Numbered from the stretch's first letter, positions 1 to 6,937 are shown. The stretch is 12,897 nucleotides of DNA from Candidatus Uhrbacteria bacterium (GCA_011046145.1 DSBA01000050.1:1-12897), one strand, 5' to 3'. Program-made: numbers and translations. Notes: a model not told the origin generated them from the sequence alone.

Positions 1-90
1 GTATTGGGTTATATGAAGTTTTATGAGGTTGTATTAGGTTATATGAAGTTTTATGAGGTTGTATTAGGTTATATGAGGTTGTTTTGGGTT
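1..90. repeat. 30-bp tandem repeat, about three copies, in frame
   Basis: Three consecutive 30-bp units start at 1, 31 and 61; the first two differ at one position, the third is more diverged. Each unit is itself three 10-bp subunits ending in GTT (for example gtattaggtt, atatgaagtt, ttatgaggtt). On the minus strand the unit encodes the decapeptide NLIQPHKTSY in the frame of the 1-670 membrane protein, so copy number can change without shifting the frame. The array may continue past the left edge. Confidence 0.85.
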
Positions 91-670
91 TTAAAAGCAG
101 CAAAAGTAAATTTAAGGTGGCGAGAAAATATATTATAAGAAAAGCCGGCGGAATAACTTGCCATGGTGAGCGGATAGCGTCGATGGTTTGGCAGGTAAAA
201 AGAATATAAATAGCGGTCGCAAATAAGATTAGATAGCTAATTTTTAAAATTATAGATGATAGATTACGGGTTATAGATTTTAGATTGCAAAATAAATTTT
301 GAATTCTGCTTTCTTGCCAAGGCTTAAACAGAGGCAGGCATTTTGAATTTTGAAGTTTGGAATCAAAAATTAGAATTACAATTGAAATTGCAGAAAATAA
401 AAGGCTGACGCTTAACTGATTAAGCTGGTAAAAATAATAAACAATGGCGCCTAAAAAAGAATAGGCGGAAATCAGGGACAGCATGCCAAAAATAAGCTGC
501 CAGCCGATATTTTGGGCTTTAAAAATTATTTTTCCGAGAGAAAATCCAAAGATAAGGAAATAAAGCAAACCTAAAATCAAGCCGGCTATTGCTGATGCAA
601 TCCAGTTTATATTTAATAAAATGGCTAAAATTAGCAAAAAAAATAGAAATATTTTGATGAATTTATTCAT
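1..670 (-). CDS. Multi-spanning membrane protein, N-terminal part (runs off left edge)
   Basis: Reading the minus strand from an ATG at 670-668, the frame stays open for about 223 codons to the window edge without a stop, so the C-terminus is missing. It starts MNKFIKIFLFFLLILAILLN and has about six hydrophobic segments (roughly residues 4-20, 24-45, 57-80, 86-102, 141-160 and 172-193), with a positively charged, Asn/Ser/Gln-rich loop at about 104-138. No Shine-Dalgarno is visible. I do not recognise a family; the segment with NIGWQLIFGMLSLISAYSFL resembles small membrane proteins often seen near glycosyltransferases in Patescibacteria, but that is an impression. The loop DNA (about 240-355) is very AT-rich and looks like intergenic filler, suggesting an in-frame insertion. 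The visible end is a 10-residue repeat (NLIQPHKTSY) encoded by a 30-bp tandem repeat. The gene points away from the rest of the window. Confidence 0.65.
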   Translation of the reverse strand, partial: MNKFIKIFLFFLLILAILLNINWIASAIAGLILGLLYFLIFGFSLGKIIFKAQNIGWQLIFGMLSLISAYSFLGAIVYYFYQLNQLSVSLLFSAISIVILIFDSKLQNSKCLPLFKPWQESRIQNLFCNLKSITRNLSSIILKISYLILFATAIYILFTCQTIDAIRSPWQVIPPAFLIIYFLATLNLLLLLLKPKTTSYNLIQPHKTSYNLIQPHKTSYNPI

Positions 671-697
671 GGTTTAATTTTAGCAATATTTTACGAA

Positions 698-731
698 TAA
701 AAAAAGCCCTGAAATTACTTTATTTCAGGGC
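698..731 (-). terminator. Rho-independent terminator of the 742-1056 gene
   Basis: A perfect 10-bp stem, GCCCTGAAAT at 706-715 with ATTTCAGGGC at 722-731, closes a 6-nt loop. On the minus strand it is followed at once by a run of T (the A run at 699-705). It lies 10 nt past the stop of the minus-strand gene at 742-1056. Confidence 0.85.
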
Positions 732-741
732 ATAAAATTCT

Positions 742-1056
742 TTAGCTGCTATAAGGCTCAATTCGCGGGCCATTTTTAATTTGCCAGTCTTGATGGGCAA
801 AATCATCGGAGGTAAGTTTTTGATTAGCGGATTTTCTATACAGTCCACATTTAATAGGATTCCGCAGTTTTAGGATGTAATGTCTTTGGTTAACATGAAA
901 ACTTACGCTGTGAACAGGAAACCATTCGGTTCCTATTTGACTAATACCGCCACCAAGGACAGTACCGATTTCCATGCCAGGCTGCAATAAGGCGGGCATG
1001 TTAATAAATTTGCTTGCCTCAAAACCTTCCCCACGGTAAATCAGCAGTACTTTCAT
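742..1056 (-). CDS. Small hypothetical protein (104 aa)
   Basis: I do not recognise this 104-residue protein, which starts MKVLLIYRGEG. It is soluble, with no signal peptide or membrane segment, mixed composition, a Gly-rich stretch near residue 35 (LGGGISQIG) and a basic middle (HYILKLRNPIKCGLYRK) that could be a small beta-rich domain. The start is well supported: AAGGAGGA (minus strand, 1068-1061) sits 4 nt upstream of the ATG at 1056-1054, and a consensus promoter lies a further 30-60 bases upstream. A terminator follows directly, so it is a single-gene transcription unit. The complete set of signals argues that this is a real, probably well expressed gene. No function is assigned. Confidence 0.8.
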   Translation of the reverse strand: MKVLLIYRGEGFEASKFINMPALLQPGMEIGTVLGGGISQIGTEWFPVHSVSFHVNQRHYILKLRNPIKCGLYRKSANQKLTSDDFAHQDWQIKNGPRIEPYSS

Positions 1057-1094
1057 TTTTTCCTCCTTATTCTTTAAGCTGCCATAATTAAATT

Positions 1095-1123
1095 ATTGTA
1101 TCATTAGTTCCAATGCGTGTCAA
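1095..1123 (-). promoter_or_regulatory. Sigma70-type promoter for the 742-1056 gene
   Basis: On the minus strand TTGACA (1123-1118) and TACAAT (1100-1095) are separated by exactly 17 nt. Transcription would begin near 1088, leaving a leader of about 30 nt that contains the Shine-Dalgarno at 1068-1061. Confidence 0.8.
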
Positions 1124-1343
1124 GACTTTTAAAAATTAGCTGATTTTGCTAAAATAAAAGGGAATAAGCCCTCCGAAATTGCAAATCTGTTACAAATGTA
1201 TAAGACCATTAATCGGTTGAAGAATTTATGAAGGAGCGGGAGGTAAATTATAAGTTTTAAAGCGCGCTTAGATTAGGTGACTAAATATAAGTTTTTGTGA
1301 ATATGTATTTAATTTGTGATTTCGCTGGGAATAAGTTAAATCA

Positions 1344-3044
1344 ATGCAATTAATTAAGAAAAACAAACCAATCATTATCCTGTCAATTTTAGCGGTAATA
1401 TTTTTTTTCATTTACTCGTTTTTAATTTTTGGCAATAGCGCGGCAAAATTTACCTGGCCTGATGAGACTGCCAATTATTTTTTTATTCAAAATTACATTG
1501 AGCATTCAACTTTCAAGGCGTCCGAACCATTGAATAATATTGCCGCCGGAATTATTAAACCGCGCAGCTTCAATGTTTATCAGGGTAATTTGGTGCCCGG
1601 TTCATTTTTGGGCTTACTTTTGGTTTATGGCGTGATCGGAAAAATTTTCGGCCTTGCCCTGGTAAAATTTTTAACCCCGCTTCTGGCTGTTTTGGCAGGC
1701 TTGTTTTTCTATAAAATTTTGTTAAAGATATTCAGGCCCAATATCGCTTTTTTGAGCGCTATATTATTTTTTATCAATCCTGCCTGGTGGTATTATGCCA
1801 ATTTTGCTTTTTTGCCCAATATCGCTTTTTTGTCTTTTTTAATTATTGGCATTTATTTTTTGCTTGAAATTGGCAAAGATTCAAAGCGGAATAATTATTT
1901 ATTTATTGGTTTGGGAGCATTTTTCATTGGCCTGGCTTTAACAATAAGAACCAATGAATTTTTGTGGGTTTTTGGCATTTTATTGCTTCTTTCGCTTGTT
2001 TATCATAAAAAAGTCAGATGGCAATATGTGTTTTTGTTTTTGGCTGTTTGTTTTTTGGTTTTTTTGCCGGTTTTTTGTTGTAACCAGGCAACCTATGGCG
2101 ATTATTTATCTTTTGGCTATTTAAGGTTGGAACAAGGCGAGGATTTGATTGGCCAGTTGCCGGCTGAATTCCAGGCAAGCAGCTCAAAATTTTTTAATTT
2201 TATTAAATTTCTTGCCCTGCCTTTTGGCCTGCATCCCAATTTTATTATTAATAATTTTTATAATTATTATTTAAGTTTGTTTTGGTGGCTTTTTACGCCT
2301 GCTGTTTTGGGCATTTTTTGCCTGATAAAAAATTACCAAAAAAAAGAAAAAGCCATCTTATTTTTAATTTTTTTGGGAACAAGCCTTTATTTGTTTGTTT
2401 ATTACGGCTCCTGGCAGTTTGAAGATCATTTTACTTTGTTTTTAAATAAGATGGGCACATCTTACGTACGCTATTTTTTGCCGGTTTATATTTTATCCCT
2501 GCCTTTTGCCGCTGTTTTTTATGCCAGCCTGGTCAAGTGGCTGAAAAACAAAAAAGCTGGAATTTTGTTAAGCCTTTTTTTAATTTTAAGTTTTATTTAT
2601 TTCTCTGTTAATTTGGTTTATCTTTCAGGCAATGATAATCTGATCAAAGTCAAGCAAACGATCAGAGATTATGCCATAATCAGCCAAAAAGTTATTGATC
2701 TGACTGAAGAAAACGCCATTATTATTAGTGAAAGAAGCGATAAGATATTTTTTCCGGAAAGAAAAGTTATTGGCCGCTGGTATTTTGATGATTTGGATTA
2801 TTGGCTGAATTTGCTTTATGCCGGCGTGCCTTTGTATTATTATGCTTATGAGGATGATGATTACATGGAAGAATTAAATGAAGAGGCTTATTATTACGGT
2901 TTTGAATTTGCTGATAAGATAGGCATTACAGCCAAAGAAAAACTTTATAAAATAAAAATTCTGGATTATGAAAATTTTTATTATGACTATGATTATGAAT
3001 ATGATGAAGCATATGACTATTACGATTATTATGAAATTTATTAA
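1344..3044 (+). CDS. GT-C/PMT-like integral membrane glycosyltransferase
   Basis: A 566-residue polytopic membrane protein. The first hydrophobic segment (about 9-30) is followed by an extracytoplasmic loop with TWPDETANYFF; the acidic pair D40-E41 just after TM1 is the position of the catalytic acidic residue in GT-C fold enzymes (PMT/ArnT family), which use polyprenyl-phosphate sugars to glycosylate proteins or glycans outside the membrane. Further hydrophobic segments fill residues about 90-430, and a soluble part of about 130 residues follows. The last 50 or so residues are strongly biased to Tyr, Asp and Glu (ending YDYYDYYEIY), which is odd for this family. No Shine-Dalgarno precedes the ATG. 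It overlaps the next gene by 14 nt, so the two are probably translated together. Membrane glycosyltransferase is well supported; the exact substrate is not visible. Confidence 0.75.
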   Translation: MQLIKKNKPIIILSILAVIFFFIYSFLIFGNSAAKFTWPDETANYFFIQNYIEHSTFKASEPLNNIAAGIIKPRSFNVYQGNLVPGSFLGLLLVYGVIGKIFGLALVKFLTPLLAVLAGLFFYKILLKIFRPNIAFLSAILFFINPAWWYYANFAFLPNIAFLSFLIIGIYFLLEIGKDSKRNNYLFIGLGAFFIGLALTIRTNEFLWVFGILLLLSLVYHKKVRWQYVFLFLAVCFLVFLPVFCCNQATYGDYLSFGYLRLEQGEDLIGQLPAEFQASSSKFFNFIKFLALPFGLHPNFIINNFYNYYLSLFWWLFTPAVLGIFCLIKNYQKKEKAILFLIFLGTSLYLFVYYGSWQFEDHFTLFLNKMGTSYVRYFLPVYILSLPFAAVFYASLVKWLKNKKAGILLSLFLILSFIYFSVNLVYLSGNDNLIKVKQTIRDYAIISQKVIDLTEENAIIISERSDKIFFPERKVIGRWYFDDLDYWLNLLYAGVPLYYYAYEDDDYMEELNEEAYYYGFEFADKIGITAKEKLYKIKILDYENFYYDYDYEYDEAYDYYDYYEIY

Positions 3045-3594
3045 GGCGGTTATAATTATCGGGTCAGTTTGCCTGGTTCTGTTTTTAATTTTGCAGGATA
3101 TGGCCTGGACAGGCAGGTTGGAAGTACAAACGGATTTTAAAAAGTTTACGCCGTTTTTTACTATTTTAAAACCGCAAGACAGGAACATAATCGGAGACTT
3201 TGCTTATATTAAGGGGGAACCGGCATATTTTGATCTTTATTTGCCGCGTGATTTTGATAAAGCGATATTGGAAATTGAGTATAAAAATGAATTTGGCTAT
3301 CCGATCCAAATCGGGCCCAATGTCGGCCTGGAATGGGAATTAAAAGATTTAAGCGGGGATTTGCCTCCTGATGAAAATAATTTTATAATCCAAGGTGCGG
3401 AATTCGATCTTGAGGGCAAAAATATTAATAATGGCAAATTAAGATTTATTATTTCTTTACCGGGCTTATTTGAGCCTGAAAAAGGCGTTTATGTCAAAAA
3501 TTTAAAAATAACTTTGCTGCGCGATCCGCTTTGGCAGGGAAGCGCGGCTGATAATTTAATAAGCTATTTAAAATATGCTAAAAATCAATTTTAA
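3031..3594 (+). CDS. Membrane-anchored or secreted hypothetical protein
   Basis: About 187 residues from the ATG at 3031 (MKFIKAVIIIGSVCLVLFLI). An in-frame ATG at 2968 exists, but it would only add a Met/Ile-rich translation of the previous gene's Tyr/Asp tail, so 3031 is preferred; it overlaps the stop of the upstream gene by 14 nt. Residues about 5-22 form a signal anchor or signal peptide with short basic N-terminus. The remainder is soluble and looks beta-rich (for example FDLYLPRDFDKAILEIEYK and LRFIISLPGLF), consistent with an extracytoplasmic jelly-roll-like domain, which is inference only. Its position between a membrane glycosyltransferase and a small membrane protein suggests a role in the same surface-glycan process. 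The 3' end overlaps the next gene by 20 nt. Confidence 0.7.
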   Translation: MKFIKAVIIIGSVCLVLFLILQDMAWTGRLEVQTDFKKFTPFFTILKPQDRNIIGDFAYIKGEPAYFDLYLPRDFDKAILEIEYKNEFGYPIQIGPNVGLEWELKDLSGDLPPDENNFIIQGAEFDLEGKNINNGKLRFIISLPGLFEPEKGVYVKNLKITLLRDPLWQGSAADNLISYLKYAKNQF

Positions 3595-3955
3595 AGACAA
3601 TAAAATTTTGCCGGCGGTTGTGCGGGATTTATTCCTTGCTGGTTTTGTGTTATTAGTTATTTTTTCTTTTTTGGAATTATTTAAGCCGCGGATCGTTACC
3701 AATTATTTAAATCTAGATATTTTTTTGTTTTTTTTGTTATTGCTTGGCGCTGTCGCGATTATGCACCAGAGGCAGGAAAAGAAAAAAATTAAAAAATTAA
3801 ATTTTTTAGATTATTCAACAATTTGCCTGTTTTCTGTTTTGGTCGGAATCTTGATTTTTTATCTTACGAGAACAACGGGAATTTTCAGTTTTTTAATCGG
3901 TTTGGCAGGCGTTGTCATTTGTTATTTTTTTATTAGAGAAACCATGGAATATTAA
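3575..3955 (+). CDS. Small four-helix membrane protein
   Basis: A 126-residue protein with four hydrophobic segments (about 17-36, 46-63, 82-99 and 101-120) and a strongly basic loop HQRQEKKKIKKLNF near residue 70, which by the positive-inside rule would be cytoplasmic. It is not a family I recognise. It begins 20 nt inside the end of the preceding gene, which supports translational coupling and a shared job with the 1344-3594 pair. The final MEY and the stop lie 21 nt before the next start. Confidence 0.6.
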   Translation: MLKINFKDNKILPAVVRDLFLAGFVLLVIFSFLELFKPRIVTNYLNLDIFLFFLLLLGAVAIMHQRQEKKKIKKLNFLDYSTICLFSVLVGILIFYLTRTTGIFSFLIGLAGVVICYFFIRETMEY

Positions 3956-3976
3956 AAAATAAATTATAATTTTTTT

Positions 3977-4429
3977 ATGATTAAAGGAGTAATTATAAAA
4001 AAACTTGAAAAATTTGCTGACGAGCGCGGTTGGTTAGCAGAAATTTTTCGCAATGATGAAATAAAATACGAGCCGGCCATGGCTTATGTTTCCATCACCA
4101 ACCCTGGAGTGGCGCGCGGGCCGCATGAGCATAAAAACCAGTCTGATTTTTTTGTTTTTTGGGGCCCGGGGAGTTTTGCTTTGTATTTGTGGGATAACAG
4201 AAAGGATTCAGAAACTTATGAACAGAGGCAAATAATTGAAGTTGGTGAAAAAAATCCCGTCGCTGTTTTGGTCCCGCCAGGTGTAGTCCATGGTTATAAA
4301 TGCATTTCAAACGAACCGGCTTATTCTATTAATCTGCCTGATAAACTTTATGCCGGTGAATTTAAAAAAGAGGATGTTGATGAAATCAGGTGGGAGAAGG
4401 ATCCTGATTCTCCATTTAAAATTGATTGA
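3977..4429 (+). CDS. dTDP-4-dehydrorhamnose 3,5-epimerase family protein (RmlC-like cupin)
   Basis: A 150-residue cupin of the RmlC type. Family features include the opening that binds the nucleotide sugar (KKLEKFADERGWLAEIFR), a conserved-position RGPHEHKNQSDFF stretch that corresponds to the RG-H segment containing the catalytic His in RmlC, and the late cupin motif VPPGVVHGYKCIS. RmlC epimerises C3 and C5 of dTDP-4-keto-6-deoxy-glucose on the way to dTDP-rhamnose. At 150 residues it is shorter than typical RmlC (about 180), and the local sequence differs (FFVFWGPGSFAL), so it may be a related sugar 3-epimerase or 3,4-ketoisomerase. rmlB lies 6 kb downstream on the same strand; the intervening genes look like insertions into a nucleotide-sugar neighbourhood. 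It is cytoplasmic and has no visible Shine-Dalgarno. Confidence 0.75.
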   Translation: MIKGVIIKKLEKFADERGWLAEIFRNDEIKYEPAMAYVSITNPGVARGPHEHKNQSDFFVFWGPGSFALYLWDNRKDSETYEQRQIIEVGEKNPVAVLVPPGVVHGYKCISNEPAYSINLPDKLYAGEFKKEDVDEIRWEKDPDSPFKID

Positions 4430-4449
4430 AAAAATAAAATAAAAACAAA

Positions 4450-5115
4450 ATGCCCTCGCATAAAAATTCATTTAAACGGATTTATTTTTCAGGCGCGGTT
4501 TATTATGTTGTGATTAAGACTAAGAATAATTATCCGTATTTTAAAGAAAAGATTTTTTGTGATTTGTTTATTGAGAATTTAAAAATTTGCAAGCAATTAA
4601 AAGGTTTTAAATTGTTTGCTTTTTCAATTATTTATGATCATATTAATTTGATGATTGAACCGAATAATCAATTTAATATTTCAAAAATTATTAAATCATT
4701 GAAGGAAAATGCCGCAAGGAACATTAACATTATAATGGGTTATACCTTGAAGCAGAATTCCCCGCTCTTCGTAGGCGAAACGACGTCGTTTCGCCTACGA
4801 AGGATGAGGATGCGCTTGTTCAATTTATTTAAAGGTAATTTTGAGGATTTTTACGGCAATAAAATTAACATCGAACTTTATAAAGATTGTTTTTTCGAAA
4901 AATTCGGCGATCAAAATCCTTACTCAAAATTTAAATGGCAAATATCATTTTATGACCATTATATTCGTTTCCACGATAACCATTTAAAAAAGGAAAAAGA
5001 TTGGGATTATCATTATGATTACACGGTTTATAATCATTTAAAACATGGTTTGCCTGACAACTGGAAATATACAAGCTTAAATTATCCGGAATTAATTGAT
5101 TTAATTGAAAAATAA
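4450..5115 (+). CDS. Y1/REP-associated (IS200-like) tyrosine transposase, possibly impaired
   Basis: A 221-residue protein of the Y1 HUH superfamily (REP-associated tyrosine transposases). The N-terminal part contains SGAVYYVVIKTKNNYPYF, then FAFSIIYDHINLMIEP at about 57-71, the position of the HUH motif. Here the second His is Asn (H64-I65-N66), which could weaken metal binding. The C-terminal part has FKWQISFYDHYIRF and YDYTVYNHLKHGL, matching the family's Y-x-x-x-N-P-x-K-x-G-L region; Y191 is the best catalytic Tyr candidate. A perfect 36-bp palindrome is embedded in frame at codons 106-118, in a region the family does not conserve. Such single-domain transposases act on palindromic REP hairpins as single-stranded DNA. 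Its placement separates the cupin gene from the housecleaning cluster. Confidence 0.75.
   Translation: MPSHKNSFKRIYFSGAVYYVVIKTKNNYPYFKEKIFCDLFIENLKICKQLKGFKLFAFSIIYDHINLMIEPNNQFNISKIIKSLKENAARNINIIMGYTLKQNSPLFVGETTSFRLRRMRMRLFNLFKGNFEDFYGNKINIELYKDCFFEKFGDQNPYSKFKWQISFYDHYIRFHDNHLKKEKDWDYHYDYTVYNHLKHGLPDNWKYTSLNYPELIDLIEK
4767..4802. repeat. Perfect 36-bp palindrome inside the transposase gene
   Basis: CTTCGTAGGCGAAACGAC at 4767-4784 is followed, with no spacer, by its exact reverse complement at 4785-4802; the central six bases are GACGTC. It is far more GC-rich than the surrounding gene, lies in frame and adds the residues FVGETTSFRLRR. It looks like an inserted REP-type or palindromic mobile element. 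Confidence 0.9.
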
Positions 5116-5149
5116 TATTTTAAATTTAACAATTAACATTTAAAAACCT

Positions 5150-5569
5150 ATGCCAAATGGAGAGTGCTTATTTTGCCAAATAGTCGCCGGAGAGGCGCCA
5201 TCAACAATGGTGGCGGAAAGCGATAATGTCCTCGCTATTTTGGATGTTCATCCGGTAAATCCCGGTCACGTTTTAATTATACCGAAAAAACATTCTGCTA
5301 ACATGCTTGATGCTGACGACGAAATTTTAAAAGAAATGATTTTGCTGACTAAACGAGTCGCAAAAGCTGTATTGGACGCATTTGAGGAATACGATGCTTT
5401 TAATTTGGAATTGAATAATGGCAGGATTGCCGGCCAGGTTATCCCGCATTTGCATTGGCATATTGTGCCGAGAAAAGCTGACGATGGTTTGCAGCACTGG
5501 CCAGGGAGGAAATATCCTGGTGGAGAAGCTGAAAAGGTCGCGGAAAAAATTAGGGCAGCTATAAAATAA
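5150..5569 (+). CDS. HIT family hydrolase (Hint-like)
   Basis: A 139-residue histidine-triad protein. The N-terminal CLFC pair (C6 and C9) with H49-region residues forms the usual structural zinc site of bacterial HIT proteins. The family core ILDVHPVNPGHVLIIPKKH is at about 30-48, and the triad HLHWH (H100, H102, H104) near the C-terminus contains the nucleophilic central His102. HIT proteins hydrolyse nucleoside phosphoramidates, AMP-lysine or dinucleoside polyphosphates in the cytoplasm. Length and spacing are normal for the family. It is the first gene of a same-strand run with ArfB-like, Nudix and deoxyribosyltransferase-like genes, consistent with nucleotide clean-up. No clear Shine-Dalgarno is present before the ATG at 5150. 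Confidence 0.9.
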   Translation: MPNGECLFCQIVAGEAPSTMVAESDNVLAILDVHPVNPGHVLIIPKKHSANMLDADDEILKEMILLTKRVAKAVLDAFEEYDAFNLELNNGRIAGQVIPHLHWHIVPRKADDGLQHWPGRKYPGGEAEKVAEKIRAAIK

Positions 5570-5576
5570 TTTTTTT

Positions 5577-5615
5577 GTAAGACGATTGTAATAAATTGTA
5601 AAACTATTGTCTTAC
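5577..5615. repeat. Imperfect inverted repeat between HIT and arfB-like genes
   Basis: GTAAGAC at 5577-5583 and GTCTTAC at 5609-5615 are perfect reverse complements separated by 25 AT-rich nt. The preceding T run and the long loop do not make a convincing terminator; a leader hairpin for the next gene is possible. Confidence 0.35.
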
Positions 5616-5632
5616 TATTGTTTTGCATTTTT

Positions 5633-6031
5633 ATGATAAGCATTCCTGAAAATGAAATAGAGATCACATTTTCTCGATCCAGGGGGAAGGGCGGCCAAAA
5701 GGTGAATAAAACAAGCACCAAGGCCACTTTGCGCTGGGATATTTATAATTCGCAGGTTTTAACGCCTGAAGAAAAATATAAAATTTTGCATAAACTGCAC
5801 AATAGGATAACAGAAAAAGGCGAACTAGTTTTGTGGTCGCAGTCGGAACGTTCCCAGTCGCAGAATAAAGAGGCGGTGATTGCGCGGTTAAATGATTTAG
5901 TTAATCAGACCTTAATTCCAGAGAAAGTTAGAATTAAAACCAAACCGACTAAAAGTTCCAAAGAAAGAAGAATTAAATCAAAAAAAAGAATTTCTGAAAA
6001 AAAGAAATTAAGAAGAAAAATAGATTATTAA
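5633..6031 (+). CDS. arfB: ArfB-like peptidyl-tRNA hydrolase (RF-1 domain, GGQ)
   Basis: A 132-residue single-domain release-factor homologue. The GGQ tripeptide (residues 20-22 from this start) sits in SRSRGKGGQKVNKTSTKA, the canonical loop that enters the ribosomal peptidyl-transferase centre and hydrolyses peptidyl-tRNA. The C-terminus is a Lys/Arg-rich tail (KSSKERRIKSKKRISEKKK), which in ArfB (YaeJ) enters the empty mRNA channel of stalled ribosomes. The codon-recognition domains of full release factors are absent. The ATG at 5633 gives the usual N-terminus (MISIPENEIEITFSRS); an in-frame TTG at 5618 would add only five residues and is less likely. It is a rescue factor for ribosomes stalled on non-stop mRNA. 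The stop lies 10 nt before the Nudix gene. Confidence 0.88.
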   Translation: MISIPENEIEITFSRSRGKGGQKVNKTSTKATLRWDIYNSQVLTPEEKYKILHKLHNRITEKGELVLWSQSERSQSQNKEAVIARLNDLVNQTLIPEKVRIKTKPTKSSKERRIKSKKRISEKKKLRRKIDY

Positions 6032-6041
6032 TTTTATAATT

Positions 6042-6479
6042 ATGTTAGAGCAAAAATATCCCAAAGTTGGCATTGGTGTAATGATCTTGAATGAACAAAA
6101 TCAGGTTTTATTAGGTTTAAGGCAAGGCTCGCATGGCGCTGGCGAATGGAGTTTCCCGGGCGGTCATCTTGAATTCGGGGAAACAGTTTTTGAAACAGCT
6201 AAAAGGGAAGTCAAAGAGGAAACTGGTTTGAATGTTATTCCCATGGAAATTATTTCTGTGGCTGATGAAATGCGTTATATTGCCACCGATGATAAACATT
6301 ATTTGAATATCGGAGTAAGGGCAGATTATCAAGGTGGGGAGCCAAAAATTATGGAGCCTGATAAATGCACAAAGTGGGGATGGTTTGATTTAAATAATTT
6401 GCCCAACAGAATGTTAGAAGGAACGCAATTTACTTTAGAAAATTTTAAAGCTAAAAGAATTTATAAGCCAGCTAAATAA
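6042..6479 (+). CDS. Nudix hydrolase, NUDT15/MTH2-like
   Basis: A 145-residue Nudix protein with a complete Nudix box, G-x5-E-x7-REV-x-EE-x-G-L, from G41 to L63 (GHLEFGE, then REVKEETGL); E59 and E60 with E56 would bind the catalytic Mg2+. The stretches GLRQGSHGAGEWSFPGGH and EPDKCTKWGWFDLNNLP resemble NUDT15-type nucleoside-triphosphate diphosphatases that remove modified (d)NTPs. The protein is cytoplasmic and of ordinary length. It starts 10 nt after the arfB-like stop and ends 2 nt before the next ATG, so this is an operon. Substrate within Nudix is inferred from similarity of these motifs only. Confidence 0.88.
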   Translation: MLEQKYPKVGIGVMILNEQNQVLLGLRQGSHGAGEWSFPGGHLEFGETVFETAKREVKEETGLNVIPMEIISVADEMRYIATDDKHYLNIGVRADYQGGEPKIMEPDKCTKWGWFDLNNLPNRMLEGTQFTLENFKAKRIYKPAK

Positions 6480-6481
6480 TT

Positions 6482-6937
6482 ATGCTAATTACTATCTGCG
6501 CTTCAATCCAATTTTGGCCCCAGATTTGCGAAATTAAGAAACAATTAGAGGATTTGGGCCATGAAGTTTTAACGCCGCCTCATGAAGTGTCCAATAAAGA
6601 CGGGGCAATGATTCCGGTTGAAGAATATTTTAGAATCAGAAAAGAAATGGTTGAAAAAGGGGAAAATATTGACTGGGTTTGGGAACGCAAGTATCAGGCG
6701 ATTATGTGGCATTTTGAAAAAGTTGCCAAGGCTGATGTGATTTTGGTTCTTAATTTTGACAAAAATAATATTGCTAACTATATTGGCGGCAATACTTTGA
6801 TGGAAATGGGTGTGGCTTGCTGGCTGAAAAAACCGATTTATTTATATAATGATATTCCGGCTGAAGTCAGTTATTTTGAGGAAATTAAGGGTATGCAGCC
6901 GATCGTTATTAATAGGGATTTGAGTTTACTTAAATAA
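6482..6937 (+). CDS. Nucleoside 2-deoxyribosyltransferase-like protein
   Basis: A 151-residue protein with a Rossmann-like layout: MLITICASIQFWPQICEIKK at the start, ADVILVLNFDK at about 84-94, and NYIGGNTLMEMGVACWLKKP at about 98-117. The G-G-N-T-x-x-E-M-x-x-A pattern is that of the nucleoside 2-deoxyribosyltransferase/DNPH1 fold, where the Glu is the nucleophile that attacks the (deoxy)ribose; E107 is the candidate. The long insertion at about 38-75 has many charged residues. The ATG is only 2 nt after the Nudix stop, so translation is coupled. Together with Nudix and HIT genes this suggests nucleotide salvage or clean-up, which is inference. Closely related proteins are often annotated only as hypothetical. 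Confidence 0.65.
   Translation: MLITICASIQFWPQICEIKKQLEDLGHEVLTPPHEVSNKDGAMIPVEEYFRIRKEMVEKGENIDWVWERKYQAIMWHFEKVAKADVILVLNFDKNNIANYIGGNTLMEMGVACWLKKPIYLYNDIPAEVSYFEEIKGMQPIVINRDLSLLK

Noticed and set aside
1141..1343. Possible short peptide or regulatory RNA between the two divergent genes
   Set aside because: An ATG with a 10-codon frame is present near 1228, but there is no hairpin, promoter or family feature strong enough to call.
2968..3030. Longer start for the 3031-3594 gene at ATG 2968
   Set aside because: It would add a Met/Ile-rich translation of the glycosyltransferase's Tyr/Asp tail in another frame and displace the signal anchor from the N-terminus.
5266..5727. Long minus-strand frame opposite the HIT and arfB-like genes
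   Set aside because: Both + strand genes have complete family motifs; the antisense frame has none.
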